DNA of 64,000 bases. Source: Sphingobium trunci (lineage in GTDB: Bacteria > Pseudomonadota > Alphaproteobacteria > Sphingomonadales > Sphingomonadaceae). The stretch covers positions 124,001 through 188,000 of the forward strand of contig NZ_JAKUJY010000003.1 in NCBI RefSeq assembly GCF_022664535.1. Direction: 5' to 3'. The translations under genes were made by a program, and so were the position numbers. Position 1 is the stretch's first letter. Every line of letters begins with the position of its first letter. Shown in pieces: positions 26,256-35,867 of the stretch. The notes below the pieces were generated by a model. It was not told the origin of the DNA and ran no database searches. It saw only the letters and a program-made list of their open reading frames with translations.

Positions 26256-27545
26256 ATGCTGTCCACCAAGATTGCGCGCCGGCTGGCCGCGCGCCATGTT
26301 CATTATGGCTGGGCCGTGCTGGGCACGACCTTCCTTACCATGTTGGTGGTCGCGGGCGCGGTGGGCGCGCCGGGCGTGTTCATCGTGCCGCTGCAGAAGG
26401 AATTCGGCTGGAGTGCTGCCGATATTTCCGGCGCGCTCGCGATCCGATTTCTTCTCTTTGGCGGGATCGGGCCTTTTGCCGCGGCCTTCATGAACCGGTT
26501 TGGCGTGCGGCGGATGATGCTGATCTCGCTGGGCATCGTCATCACCGGCCTGCTGTTGTCGCTGGGCATGAGCCGCTTGTGGCAGCTTGTTTTGCTGTGG
26601 GGCGTGGTCATCGGGATCGGCACGGGCCTGACCGCGATGGTGCTGGGCGCGACGGTCGCGACCCGCTGGTTCACGCAGCGGCGGGGGCTGGTCATGGGAC
26701 TGCTGTCCGCCAGCACGGCGACCGGGCAACTCGCTTTCCTGCCCCTGCTGGCCAGCCTGACCGAGCATTTCGGCTGGCGCCCGGCGATCATGCTGGTGTG
26801 CGGCGCGATCCTGCTGGCGGCGCTGGCCGCGCTGCTGCTGATGCGGGATCGCCCGTCGGATCTGGGCCTGCCGCCCTATGGCGAGACGGACATCCACCCC
26901 GCGCCGGCCCAGCCCGGCAGCCTGGGTGCCTTGATGCTGACGCCGATCCATGTGTTGCGGGACGCGGCGCGGGTACCGAGCTTCTGGATCCTCTTCTTTT
27001 CCTTCTACATCTGCGGCGCCAGCACCAACGGGCTGGTCCAGACCCATTTCATATCGCTTTGCGGCGACTATGGACTGGCGGCGGTGGGCGCGGCGTCGAT
27101 GCTGGCGATGATGGGACTGTTCGATTTCGCGGGCACGCTGGCTTCGGGCTGGCTGTCCGACCGGTTCGACAATCGCTGGCTGCTATTCTGGTATTATGGC
27201 CTGCGGGGATTGTCGCTGCTCTACCTGCCGTTCAGCGATTTCTCGCTCTACAGCCTGTCGATCTTCGCCATGTTCTACGGTCTGGACTGGGTCGCCACCG
27301 TGCCGCCGACGGTCAAGCTGACGGCCCAGCGCTTCGGCGCGGAGCGGGCGAATATCGTCTTCGGATGGATTTTCGCCGGGCACCAGATCGGCGCGGCCAG
27401 CGCGGCGCTGGCAGGTGGTCTTTCCCGGACGGTCTGGCAAAGCTATATCCCCGCCTTCGTCGCGGCGGGCATATTGTGCCTGATCGGCGCGGCGCTGGTG
27501 CTGCTGATCAATCGCGGACGTGGCAAGGGCCTGGCTCTCGCCTGA
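26256..27545 (+). CDS. MFS transporter (monocarboxylate/OFA-like)
   Basis: A 429-residue, 12-helix major facilitator. The first loop motif reads NRFGVRRMMLISLG, the central break carries charged RDRPSDLGLPPYGE, and the second half includes SGWLSDRFDNRWLLFW. The opening HYGWAVLGTTFLTMLVVAGA and GVFIVPLQKEFGWS resemble the OFA/MCT branch, which often moves monocarboxylates or aromatic acids. It probably forms an operon with the SDR gene 12 bases downstream and is controlled by the divergent TetR. The substrate is not determined. Confidence 0.85.
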   Translation: MLSTKIARRLAARHVHYGWAVLGTTFLTMLVVAGAVGAPGVFIVPLQKEFGWSAADISGALAIRFLLFGGIGPFAAAFMNRFGVRRMMLISLGIVITGLLLSLGMSRLWQLVLLWGVVIGIGTGLTAMVLGATVATRWFTQRRGLVMGLLSASTATGQLAFLPLLASLTEHFGWRPAIMLVCGAILLAALAALLLMRDRPSDLGLPPYGETDIHPAPAQPGSLGALMLTPIHVLRDAARVPSFWILFFSFYICGASTNGLVQTHFISLCGDYGLAAVGAASMLAMMGLFDFAGTLASGWLSDRFDNRWLLFWYYGLRGLSLLYLPFSDFSLYSLSIFAMFYGLDWVATVPPTVKLTAQRFGAERANIVFGWIFAGHQIGAASAALAGGLSRTVWQSYIPAFVAAGILCLIGAALVLLINRGRGKGLALA

Positions 27546-27557
27546 AGGGAGAGGGTG

Positions 27558-28289
27558 ATGCTGAAGGGAAAGACAGCCCTTGTGACCGGGGCCGGGCGGG
27601 GCCTGGGGCGGGAAATCGCGCTGGGGCTGGCAAGGCAGGGCACGCATCTGCTGCTGCATGGCCGCAACCGGGCGGCGGTCGACAAGGTGGCGGCGGACAT
27701 CGCGACGCTGGGCGGCAGCGCCGACAGCCTCGCCTTCGACCTGACCGACGGGCAGGCCGTGGCCGATGCGGTGGCGGGGCGCGGCCCGATCGACATCCTC
27801 GTCAACAATGCCGGTTATCGCGACCGCAGGCCGATCGACCAGCTTGAGCGGGCAGCGGTGCGCCAGATGCTCGAAATCAATCTTGTCGCGCCTTTCGATC
27901 TGGCACGGAGGATCGCTCCGGCCATGCGGGCCGGAGGCCGGATCATCAACATCACCTCGATCGCCGGACAGATCGCCCGGTCAGGCGATGCCGCCTATAC
28001 CATGAGCAAGGGCGGGCTGGACGCGCTGACCCGCGCGCTGGCGGCGGAACTGGGCCAGCGCGGGATCACGGTCAATGCGGTGGCTCCCGGCTTTTTCGCA
28101 ACCCTCGCCAATGAGGAGATGGTCGCCGATCCCGCCATTGCCGAGCATCTCGCCCGGCGCACCTCGCTGGGCCGGTGGGGCCGCCCGGAGGAGATTGTCG
28201 GTCCCGTCCTGTTTCTCGCTTCGGACGCGGCCTCCTATGTCACCGGGCAGGTTCTGGCGGTCGACGGCGGCTATACCGCGCATTTTTAG
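27558..28289 (+). CDS. SDR family oxidoreductase, FabG-like
   Basis: A 243-residue classical short-chain dehydrogenase. It has cofactor loop TGAGRGLGREIALG, LLLHGRN (an Arg after the second strand suggests NADPH), NNAGYRDRRP, catalytic S134 in NITSIAGQ and Y147-x3-K151 in AAYTMSKGG, and an end [16 protein letters not shown]. Substrate unknown. It is cotranscribed with the MFS transporter, suggesting oxidation or reduction of the imported compound. The ATG at 27558 follows GGGAGAGGGTG. The stop overlaps the convergent M3 peptidase stop. Confidence 0.88.
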   Translation: MLKGKTALVTGAGRGLGREIALGLARQGTHLLLHGRNRAAVDKVAADIATLGGSADSLAFDLTDGQAVADAVAGRGPIDILVNNAGYRDRRPIDQLERAAVRQMLEINLVAPFDLARRIAPAMRAGGRIINITSIAGQIARSGDAAYTMSKGGLDALTRALAAELGQRGITVNAVAPGFFATLANEEMVADPAIAEHLARRTSLGRWGRPEEIVGPVLFLASDAASYVTGQVLAVDGGYTAHF

Positions 28290-30358
28290 GCTGCCAGCCC
28301 CTTCATCCTGAGCAGCGCATCCACCTGCGGCGCGCGTCCGGCAAAGGCCTGGAAATTCTCGGCCGCCGGGCGGCTGGCTCCGGCAGCCAGGATTTCGCGG
28401 CGGAAGGCGGTTGCCCCGCCGCCCGGCACATCGCCATGCGCGAAAATCTCGAAAGCGTCGGCCGACAACAGTTCCGCCCAGAGATAGGAATAATAGCCCG
28501 CCGCATAGCCGCCCGCGAAAATATGGCTGAAGGCATGGGCAAAGCGGTTCCACTCCGGCGGGCGGATGACGGACACGGCGGCACGGACCTGGGCCAGCAT
28601 CTCATCGACGCGGGCGCCCTTCGCCGGATCATAGTCGCGGTGGAGCAGCAGGTCGAAGGTCGCGAACTCGATCTGGCGAAGCAGGGCCAGGCCCGCCTGG
28701 AACTGGCGCGCGGCGAGCAGGCGGTCGAACATCTCCACCGGCAGGGGTTCGCCGCTGTCCACATGGCCCGACAAGCCGATCAGCGTGTCGCGATCCCAGG
28801 CGAAATTTTCCATGAACTGGCTGGGCAGTTCCACCGCATCCCATTCGACGCCGGAAATGCCGCCGATGGAGGGCAGGTCGACCTCCGTCAGCAGATGGTG
28901 CAGCACATGGCCGAATTCATGAAACAGCGTCACCACGTCATTATGCGTGACCAGCGAAGGGCGGTCGCCCGCGGGCGGTGCGAAATTGGTGGTGAGATAG
29001 GCGATCGGGCGGTGGAAGCGATCCGCATCGCGGAAGCGGGAGCGGCAGACGTCCATCCATGCGCCGCCGCGCTTGCCGGCGCGGGCGAACAGGTCGAGAT
29101 AGACTCCCGCCACGACGGTGCCGCTGGCGTCCTGCACATCGTAGAAGAGTATGTCGGGATGCCAGGTCGACACCTCCGCCCGCCTGAGCAGACGCACGCC
29201 GAAAAGCTGTTCGATCAGCGCCTGCGTTCCGGCGAGCACGCGCGGAAGCGGGAAATAGGCCTTCAGCGCCTCCTGATCGACGCCATGGAGCGTCCGGCGC
29301 ATCGCCTCCGCCACATAGTTGAGGTCCCAGGGCCGGATATCGTCCAGACCCAGATGTTCGGCCGCGAAGGCCCTGGCTTCTGCCAGTTCCCGCTCGCCCA
29401 CCGGCCGTGCCCGTCCGGCAAGGTCGGCAAGGAAGGCCAGCGCCTCGTCCGCGTCGGCGGCCATCTTGGTTTCCAGCGAATGGGCGGCGGAATCGGCAAA
29501 GCCCAATATCTGCGCCGCCTCATGCCGCAGCGCCATGATCGCGTCGATCCGTTCGCTATTGTCGTGGCTCTTGTCCTCCGCCTGGTCCGAGGCGCGGGTG
29601 TTGTGGGCACGGTAGACGCGCTCCCGCAGGGCCCGGTCCTGTGCATGGTAGAGGATCGCCAGCACGCTGGGCTGGCGCAGGGTGATGAGCCAGCCGGTCA
29701 GCCCCTTTTCCTGCGCATAGGCGGCCAGGATCGCCCTGTCACTGTCCGGCACGCCGGCGAGCGCGGCCTCGTCGGTGACATGCTCGCTCCATGCCTCGGT
29801 CGCGTCGAGCACGGCATTGCCGAATTTGGTGCTGAGGTCGCTCAAGGTCACGCCGATTTCCAGGAAACGCTGGCGCGCCTCCCCCTCCAGCGCCACGCCC
29901 GCAAGCCGGAAACCGCGCAGGGCGAGTTCCACGGCGCGTTTGCGGGCGGCGGGCAGGGTCACGAAATCGGGGCGGGCGGCCACAGCGGCCACGGCGTCAT
30001 GATGGGCGCGGTTCTGGCCCGCTTCCATGAGATAGGCGGTCATCAGCGCCTGCGCCGAGGCATGGGCCTCGCGCAGTTCCGGCGTGTCGGCGACCGAGGC
30101 GAGATGGCCGACGGGGGACCATGTGCGTGACAGCAGGAAATCGGCGCGCTCCGCGGCCAGCACGACGGAGTCGAAATCATGGCCGGGCGATGCGGTGATG
30201 GCCTCGATGGCCGCGCGGTGAGCGGTAATCGCCTCCTCCATGGCGGGAACGACATGGGCTGCCTGAATGGCCGCAAAATCGGGAAGGTCGCTGTCGGCCA
30301 GAAGGGGGTTGGCGGCCAGAAGAGGCTTGGCGGCTGGCAGGGGATCGGAGGTCGTCAT
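28286..30358 (-). CDS. M3 family metallopeptidase (oligopeptidase A / Dcp-like)
   Basis: A zinc peptidase of about 690 residues. The catalytic core is [17 protein letters not shown] (HExxH) with the downstream glutamate in [12 protein letters not shown], and [21 protein letters not shown] is the conserved C-terminal helix. It has no signal peptide, so it is cytosolic and likely trims oligopeptides. The start is uncertain: 30358 (MTTSDPLP) or 30397 (MTQLGD). The gene is divergent from a hydantoinase/5-oxoprolinase gene, with under 90 bases between the two starts. Its length is normal for the family. Confidence 0.92.
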   Translation of the reverse strand: MTTSDPLPAAKPLLAANPLLADSDLPDFAAIQAAHVVPAMEEAITAHRAAIEAITASPGHDFDSVVLAAERADFLLSRTWSPVGHLASVADTPELREAHASAQALMTAYLMEAGQNRAHHDAVAAVAARPDFVTLPAARKRAVELALRGFRLAGVALEGEARQRFLEIGVTLSDLSTKFGNAVLDATEAWSEHVTDEAALAGVPDSDRAILAAYAQEKGLTGWLITLRQPSVLAILYHAQDRALRERVYRAHNTRASDQAEDKSHDNSERIDAIMALRHEAAQILGFADSAAHSLETKMAADADEALAFLADLAGRARPVGERELAEARAFAAEHLGLDDIRPWDLNYVAEAMRRTLHGVDQEALKAYFPLPRVLAGTQALIEQLFGVRLLRRAEVSTWHPDILFYDVQDASGTVVAGVYLDLFARAGKRGGAWMDVCRSRFRDADRFHRPIAYLTTNFAPPAGDRPSLVTHNDVVTLFHEFGHVLHHLLTEVDLPSIGGISGVEWDAVELPSQFMENFAWDRDTLIGLSGHVDSGEPLPVEMFDRLLAARQFQAGLALLRQIEFATFDLLLHRDYDPAKGARVDEMLAQVRAAVSVIRPPEWNRFAHAFSHIFAGGYAAGYYSYLWAELLSADAFEIFAHGDVPGGGATAFRREILAAGASRPAAENFQAFAGRAPQVDALLRMKGLAA

Positions 30359-30444
30359 GGTCACTCGCAGGGAAGGGATATCCCCTAATTGGGTCATGTC
30401 GGGCGGCTCTTCAAGCGATCATGACGGGATGCTATCGATCCGGC

Positions 30445-33400
30445 ATGAATAAAGGCTGGAGCTTTGCAATCGACCGGGGTGGCACGTTCACCGATATCGT
30501 CGCGCGGTCGCCGGACGGGGAGGTCGTCGTCCGGAAGCTGCTGTCCGACCATCCCGAACGCTATCGGGACGCCGCGGTGGCGGGCATTGCCGAAATCGTG
30601 GCGGCGCATGGCGAGGCACCCATAGACGCGGTGAAGATGGGAACGACCGTCGCCACCAATGCGCTGCTGGAGCGCAAGGGCGAGCCGGTCGTGCTCGCCA
30701 TCACGCAAGGTTTCGGCGATGCGCTGCGCATCGGCTATCAGTCGCGGCCGGACATTTTCGCCCGCCGGATCGTCCTGCCGGAGCCGCTGTACGGCCAGGT
30801 GATCGAGATCGACGAGCGCATGAGCGCCGAGGGCGAGACGTTGCGCCCGATCGATGTCGACAAGGCACGCCGGGATTTGCGGGCGGCCCATGCGGCGGGC
30901 TATCGCGCCATCGCTATCGTGCTGATGCATGGCTGGCGCTGGACCGCGCATGAGGCAGCGGTGGCGGAACTGGCGCGGGACATCGGCTTCACACAGATAT
31001 CCGTCAGCCATGTCGTGGCGCCGCTGATCAGGCTGGTCGGGCGCGGCGATACCTGCGTGGTCGACGCCTATCTCTCCCCCGTGCTGCGGCGCTATGTCGA
31101 CCGGGTGGTGACGGTCCTTGGCAAGCGCACGCGCCTGCTCTTCATGCAGTCGAGCGGCGGTCTGACCGATGCGGCCGCCTTTCAGGGGAAGGATGCGATC
31201 CTTTCCGGTCCCGCCGGTGGCATCATCGGCATGGCGCGAACAGCGGAGCAGGCCGGTTTCGACCGGGTGATCGGCTTCGACATGGGCGGCACCTCGACCG
31301 ATGTGTCGCACTATGCCGGGGCCTATGAGCGGAGCAGCGAAAGGCAGGTCGCGGGCGTTCGCGTGCGGGCGCCGATGCTCGAAATCCATACGGTGGCGGC
31401 GGGCGGCGGTTCCATCTGCCATTTCGACGGCGCCCGCTTCCGGGTGGGACCGGACAGCGCCGGGGCAGTGCCGGGACCTGCCTGCTATCGCCGGGGCGGG
31501 CCGCTGACCGTCACCGATTGCAACGTCATGCTGGGCAAGATCTGCCCCGAGCATTTCCCGGCCGCCTTCGGGCCTGATGGCGACCTGCCCATTGACCGGC
31601 AGATAGTAGAAGACGCCTTTGAAGCGCTGGCCGGCACGATCGAGGCCGCGACCGGGGAGCGCATGACGGCTGTGCAGATCGCGGAAGGCTTCATCCGCAT
31701 CGCAGTCGAGAATATGGCCAATGCGATTAAGCGGATTTCCATCGCGCGCGGACATGATGTCAGCCGCTATGCGCTGGCCTGCTTTGGCGGGGCGGGCGGG
31801 CAGCATGCCTGTCTGGTGGCCGATGCGCTGGGCATGACGCGGATCATGATCCACCCGCTGGCCGGAGTGCTGTCCGCCTATGGCATGGGTCTGGCCGACA
31901 TCAGTGATCTGCGCCAGCAGACGGTGGGACTGCCCCTGGATGATGTGGCGGCGCTGGAGCAATGCCTCGGGCGGATTGGGGCGGAGGCGGAAGCCGCCGT
32001 GCTGGCGCAGGGAGTGGCGGCGAAGGCGATTATGATCCATCGGCGCGCGGCGCTCCGCTATCAGGGCAGCGAGAGCGCGATGGAAGTGCCGTTTGCCTCC
32101 CCCGAAGCGATGCGGGCGGATTTCGAGGCCCTGCACAAGGCGCGCTTCGGCTTCGTCGCGGCGGAGACGCCGGTGGTGGTCGAGACGGCCATTGCCGAGG
32201 CCGTCGGGCAGTCGGGAATGCCGCAAGCCCATCCCTTTGCCCGGATGAGCGCTGAGCCGGTCCGCCTGGGCACCAACGGGGCGGGCTGGCCGATCTGGGA
32301 CCGGGCGTCGCTGGGGGGCGGTGTGGATCTGCCAGGTCCGGCGCTGATCATCGATCCTTCGGCAACTACGATAGTGGAACAGGGATGGTCGGCGGGGGTG
32401 GACGTCCATGGCAACCTGATCCTGCGCAGGTCGAAGGCGCGCAGCGCGGCGGCCGCGATCGGAACCCATGCCGATCCGGTCATGCTGGAGATTTTCAACA
32501 GCCTGTTCATGGCCATGGCCGAGGAAATGGGGGTCGCGCTCCAGAACACCGCATCCTCCGTCAACATCAAGGAAAGGCTCGATTTTTCCTGCGCGATCTT
32601 CGATGGAGAAGGCGCACTGATCGCCAATGCGCCGCACATTCCGGTGCATCTGGGGTCGATCGGCGACAGCATCCGTACGGTGATCGAGGCCTGTGACCAG
32701 GGGCGCGACGGACGAGGCATGAAGCCCGGCGATGCCTATGTGCTGAACGCGCCCTATCGCGGCGGCACGCATCTGCCCGACATCACCGTCATCATGCCGG
32801 TCTTCGTCGACGGGGATGGCGAACCCGCCTGGTATGTCGCCGCACGGGGGCATCATGCCGATATTGGCGGGATCGCGCCCGGATCGATGCCGCCCGACAG
32901 CCGGACGGTGGATGAAGAGGGTGTCCTGATCGATAACCGGCTGCTGGTAGACGCCGGGCGCTTTTGCGAGGCGGAGATGCGGGCGCTGCTGGCTTCGGGT
33001 CCATGGCCCGCGCGCGATCCGGATCGCAATATCGCGGACCTCAAGGCGCAGGTCGCCGCCTGCACGCGCGGCGCGCAGGAATTGCGGCGCGTGGCGGGCG
33101 ACTATGGGCGGGAGGTGATCGACGCCTATATGGGCCATGTCATGGCCCATGCGGAGGAGGCGGTCCGGCGGCTGATCGCGCGGTTGCAGGACGGCCGCTT
33201 CACCTATGCGATGGACAATGGCGCGGAGATTGCGGTGTCCGTTGAGGTGGATGCCGTGCGCCGTTCGGCAGTGATCGATTTTGCCGGGACCAGCGCCCAG
33301 CAGGCCAATGGTTTCAACGCCCCCTTCAGCATTTGCCGGGCGGCGACCCTCTATGTCCTGCGCACGCTGGTGGACGACGCCATTCCGCTGAACGACGGAT

Positions 33401-34026
33401 GCCTGCGCCCGGTCACCTTGCGGGTTCCCGAAGGATCCATGCTCAATCCCCGCTACCCCGCCGCCGTGGTCGCGGGCAATGTGGAGACCAGCCAGGTCAT
33501 CACCGATGCGCTGTTCGCCGCCTGCGGGGCGCTGGCGCCGAGCCAGGGGACGATGAACAATTTCACCTTCGGCGACGACCGGGTCCAATATTATGAGACG
33601 ATCGCCGGGGGCGCGGGGGCGGGTCCGGACTTCGATGGCGCCAGTGCGGTGCAGACCCATATGACCAACAGCCGGCTAACTGATCCGGAAATATTGGAAA
33701 GCCGCTATCCCGTGCTGCTCGACCGCTTCGCCATCCGGCGGGGGTCGGGCGGGGATGGCGCCCATCGCGGCGGGGACGGGGTCGAGCGGCACATTCGTTT
33801 CCGGCGGGCGATGCGCGCCAATATCCTGTCCAATCGCCGCGCGATCGCGCCTGCGGGGCTTGGTGGAGGGGAGGCGGCCCTGCCGGGGATCAACCGGATC
33901 CGGCGCGCGGACGGGCGAGAGGAGATGCTTCCCGCGACCGCTTCGGCCGAAATGGAGGCGGGCGACGTCTTCGTCATCGAGACGCCGGGCGGGGGCGGAT
34001 TTGGCGAGGCGGTCAGGCGAGGGTGA
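30445..34026 (+). CDS. hydantoinase/5-oxoprolinase family protein, fused HyuA-HyuB
   Basis: A protein of about 1193 residues joining both halves of the family. The HyuA-like ATP-binding part begins [18 protein letters not shown] and includes [38 protein letters not shown] and [11 protein letters not shown] HyuB-like part starts near residue 680 with [18 protein letters not shown] and contains [25 protein letters not shown] and TPGGGGFGE at the end. Single-chain versions are typical of ATP-dependent 5-oxoprolinase, which opens pyroglutamate to glutamate; N-methylhydantoinases are usually split. The exact substrate is inference. The start at 30445 is chosen over 30421, which only adds MTGCYRSG. 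Confidence 0.88.
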   Translation: MNKGWSFAIDRGGTFTDIVARSPDGEVVVRKLLSDHPERYRDAAVAGIAEIVAAHGEAPIDAVKMGTTVATNALLERKGEPVVLAITQGFGDALRIGYQSRPDIFARRIVLPEPLYGQVIEIDERMSAEGETLRPIDVDKARRDLRAAHAAGYRAIAIVLMHGWRWTAHEAAVAELARDIGFTQISVSHVVAPLIRLVGRGDTCVVDAYLSPVLRRYVDRVVTVLGKRTRLLFMQSSGGLTDAAAFQGKDAILSGPAGGIIGMARTAEQAGFDRVIGFDMGGTSTDVSHYAGAYERSSERQVAGVRVRAPMLEIHTVAAGGGSICHFDGARFRVGPDSAGAVPGPACYRRGGPLTVTDCNVMLGKICPEHFPAAFGPDGDLPIDRQIVEDAFEALAGTIEAATGERMTAVQIAEGFIRIAVENMANAIKRISIARGHDVSRYALACFGGAGGQHACLVADALGMTRIMIHPLAGVLSAYGMGLADISDLRQQTVGLPLDDVAALEQCLGRIGAEAEAAVLAQGVAAKAIMIHRRAALRYQGSESAMEVPFASPEAMRADFEALHKARFGFVAAETPVVVETAIAEAVGQSGMPQAHPFARMSAEPVRLGTNGAGWPIWDRASLGGGVDLPGPALIIDPSATTIVEQGWSAGVDVHGNLILRRSKARSAAAAIGTHADPVMLEIFNSLFMAMAEEMGVALQNTASSVNIKERLDFSCAIFDGEGALIANAPHIPVHLGSIGDSIRTVIEACDQGRDGRGMKPGDAYVLNAPYRGGTHLPDITVIMPVFVDGDGEPAWYVAARGHHADIGGIAPGSMPPDSRTVDEEGVLIDNRLLVDAGRFCEAEMRALLASGPWPARDPDRNIADLKAQVAACTRGAQELRRVAGDYGREVIDAYMGHVMAHAEEAVRRLIARLQDGRFTYAMDNGAEIAVSVEVDAVRRSAVIDFAGTSAQQANGFNAPFSICRAATLYVLRTLVDDAIPLNDGCLRPVTLRVPEGSMLNPRYPAAVVAGNVETSQVITDALFAACGALAPSQGTMNNFTFGDDRVQYYETIAGGAGAGPDFDGASAVQTHMTNSRLTDPEILESRYPVLLDRFAIRRGSGGDGAHRGGDGVERHIRFRRAMRANILSNRRAIAPAGLGGGEAALPGINRIRRADGREEMLPATASAEMEAGDVFVIETPGGGGFGEAVRRG

Positions 34027-34402
34027 GGTAGATTTCCGCTTCGATCACCCAATCCGCGCCGATCTGGCGCCATTTGGCGGAATATCTGCCGGACGCCAGC
34101 ACCTGGCCGGATGTCGCGGCGGCACCCTGCCAATGGCCCTGTTCCATGGCGATCGGTTCGACAGTCGAGGCCTGGATCGTTTCCGGCGTCCGGGCGTAGA
34201 TCGTGCGGTCGGGCGCGGCGAATTCACGCTTCCAGGCCTGAAGCTGTGCCTTTCGACCGGCAATGACCCCACTGTCCGACCCAGTGACCAGCACGGCATT
34301 CTGCGCCAGGATCGGGCCGATCGCGCTCAGGTCCGCTTCGGCGAGGGCACGATTGAAATCGGCGCGGCGGAGGCGGATGGCGAGGTCGGGAGAAAGGGTC
34401 AT
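34013..34402 (-). CDS. DUF4440/SnoaL-like NTF2-fold protein
   Basis: A 129-residue small cytosolic protein of the cystatin/NTF2 fold. It has an N-terminal helix ([24 protein letters not shown]), the strand [15 protein letters not shown] and a terminal [20 protein letters not shown] that ends as in DUF4440 proteins. Such domains bind or turn over small hydrophobic molecules; no catalytic residues stand out. It is convergent with the 5-oxoprolinase gene, overlapping by 14 bases. Confidence 0.75.
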   Translation of the reverse strand: MTLSPDLAIRLRRADFNRALAEADLSAIGPILAQNAVLVTGSDSGVIAGRKAQLQAWKREFAAPDRTIYARTPETIQASTVEPIAMEQGHWQGAAATSGQVLASGRYSAKWRQIGADWVIEAEIYLTLA

Positions 34403-34450
34403 GGGGCTGTCCTATGCGCAATCATCCGCGCAGAACAGCCCCGAGACGTG

Positions 34451-35857
34451 TCACCCCGCCGTCCAGCCGCCACCCAGCGCCCGGAACAGATCGACCTGCG
34501 CGAAGGCGACGGCGCGGTCGGCGCTCGCGAGATCGCTTTGCGCGGCGGCCAGCGTACGCTGGGCATCGAGGACCGTCAGGAAGTCGATCTGGCCTTCACG
34601 CTGGCGGGCGAGGCTGATGCGGGCGGCCCGGTCGGCGGCCTCCCTCGCGGCCCTGAGCGTGTCACGGCGTTCGAGCGCATGGGCATAGACCGACAGCGCC
34701 GTCTCCGTCTCCTCCAGCGCCCGCAGCACCGTGCCGTCGAAGGCGGCAAGTGACGCGTTGCTGTCGGCCTTTGCAGCGGCGATGCGCGCGCGGATCGGTT
34801 CCTGATTGGGGAAGGCCCAGTTGATCAGCGGTCCCAGCAGCCAGCGGAACGGACCACCGCCGAAAATATCGCCGCCGCCGATCGCCGTGGTGCCGATCGC
34901 ACCGCCCAGCGTGATGCGCGGATAGAGGTCCGCCGTCGCGACGCCAATGCGCGCGGTGTCGGCGGCCAGACGCTGTTCGGCGGCACGCACATCCGGGCGG
35001 CGGGCGAGGAGGGCGCGGCCGTCGCCGACCGGGATCGGCTGGCTGAGGTCGGGTGTGTCCTTGAGGTCGCGGACGGTAGCTGGCAGCTCCTGCGGTGTCC
35101 GTCCCGTCAATGTGGCGAGGCGGAACAGCGCGCCGTCGCGGTCGGCGAGCAGGCTGGGAATGAGGGCGGCCTGGCTGTCGCGCAGCGCCGTCACCCGGAT
35201 CAGGTCGAGCCGGTCGGACCGGCCGACCTCGAACCGGGCATTGGTGATGCGGATGCTGTTGTCGAGCAGGGCGACCGTCTGCCGGGCGACCGCGATGCGC
35301 TCGGCGGAGCTGGTGGCGTCGACATAGGCGCGCACCGTGTCGGCGACCACCGCCACGCGGACCGCGTCTGCATCGGCGGAAGCGGCGTTGACGTCCCCCT
35401 TCGCCGCCTCGATGCTCCGCTTGACGCGGCCGAACAGGTCGATCTCATAGGCGACGTTGAGGCCCGCATCGACGGTCCAGTTTTCCCTGTCCGTGCCAGG
35501 AAGGGTCTGGGCGGCGGAGGCACGGCCATAGCTTGGCTGGGCGTTGAGCGTCGTCTGGGGAATGCTGTCGGAGCGCGCGCCGCGCAACTGGGCGCGGGCC
35601 TCTTCCAGACGGGCGACGGCGACGCGGATGTCGGTATTGGCCTTCAGCGCATCCTGCACCACGCTATCGAGCAGCGGGTCGTTATAGAGCCGCCACCAAT
35701 GGTCGTCGGCCTGAGCGGTGCTGACCGCCGGGCCGCCGGCGCCGATGAAGGCGCCCGCAGCCGTGGTGGGGGTGGCCGGTGCCTTATAGTCCGGCCCAGC
35801 GGCGCAGGCGGTCAAGGCCGATGCGCCGAGCAGCAGGGGGAGGAGGTGTCTTGTCAT
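34451..35857 (-). CDS. RND efflux outer-membrane lipoprotein, NodT/OprM type
   Basis: A 468-residue TolC-like channel. It has a lipoprotein signal with lipobox LTAC, then AAGPDYKAP, and two repeats of the long helical OEP domain (DALKANTDIRVAVARLEEAR; LNVAYEIDLFGRVKRSIEAA; LLARRPDVRAAEQRLAADTARI; RISLARQREGQIDFLTVLDAQ). The mature protein is acylated at the cysteine and forms the exit duct for the adjacent pump. TAGGAACAAGAAG precedes the ATG at 35857; the frame extends upstream into the pump gene without a good start. It is the last gene of the efflux operon, 10 bases after the permease. Confidence 0.93.
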   Translation of the reverse strand: MTRHLLPLLLGASALTACAAGPDYKAPATPTTAAGAFIGAGGPAVSTAQADDHWWRLYNDPLLDSVVQDALKANTDIRVAVARLEEARAQLRGARSDSIPQTTLNAQPSYGRASAAQTLPGTDRENWTVDAGLNVAYEIDLFGRVKRSIEAAKGDVNAASADADAVRVAVVADTVRAYVDATSSAERIAVARQTVALLDNSIRITNARFEVGRSDRLDLIRVTALRDSQAALIPSLLADRDGALFRLATLTGRTPQELPATVRDLKDTPDLSQPIPVGDGRALLARRPDVRAAEQRLAADTARIGVATADLYPRITLGGAIGTTAIGGGDIFGGGPFRWLLGPLINWAFPNQEPIRARIAAAKADSNASLAAFDGTVLRALEETETALSVYAHALERRDTLRAAREAADRAARISLARQREGQIDFLTVLDAQRTLAAAQSDLASADRAVAFAQVDLFRALGGGWTAG

Positions 35858-35867
35858 CTTCTTGTTC

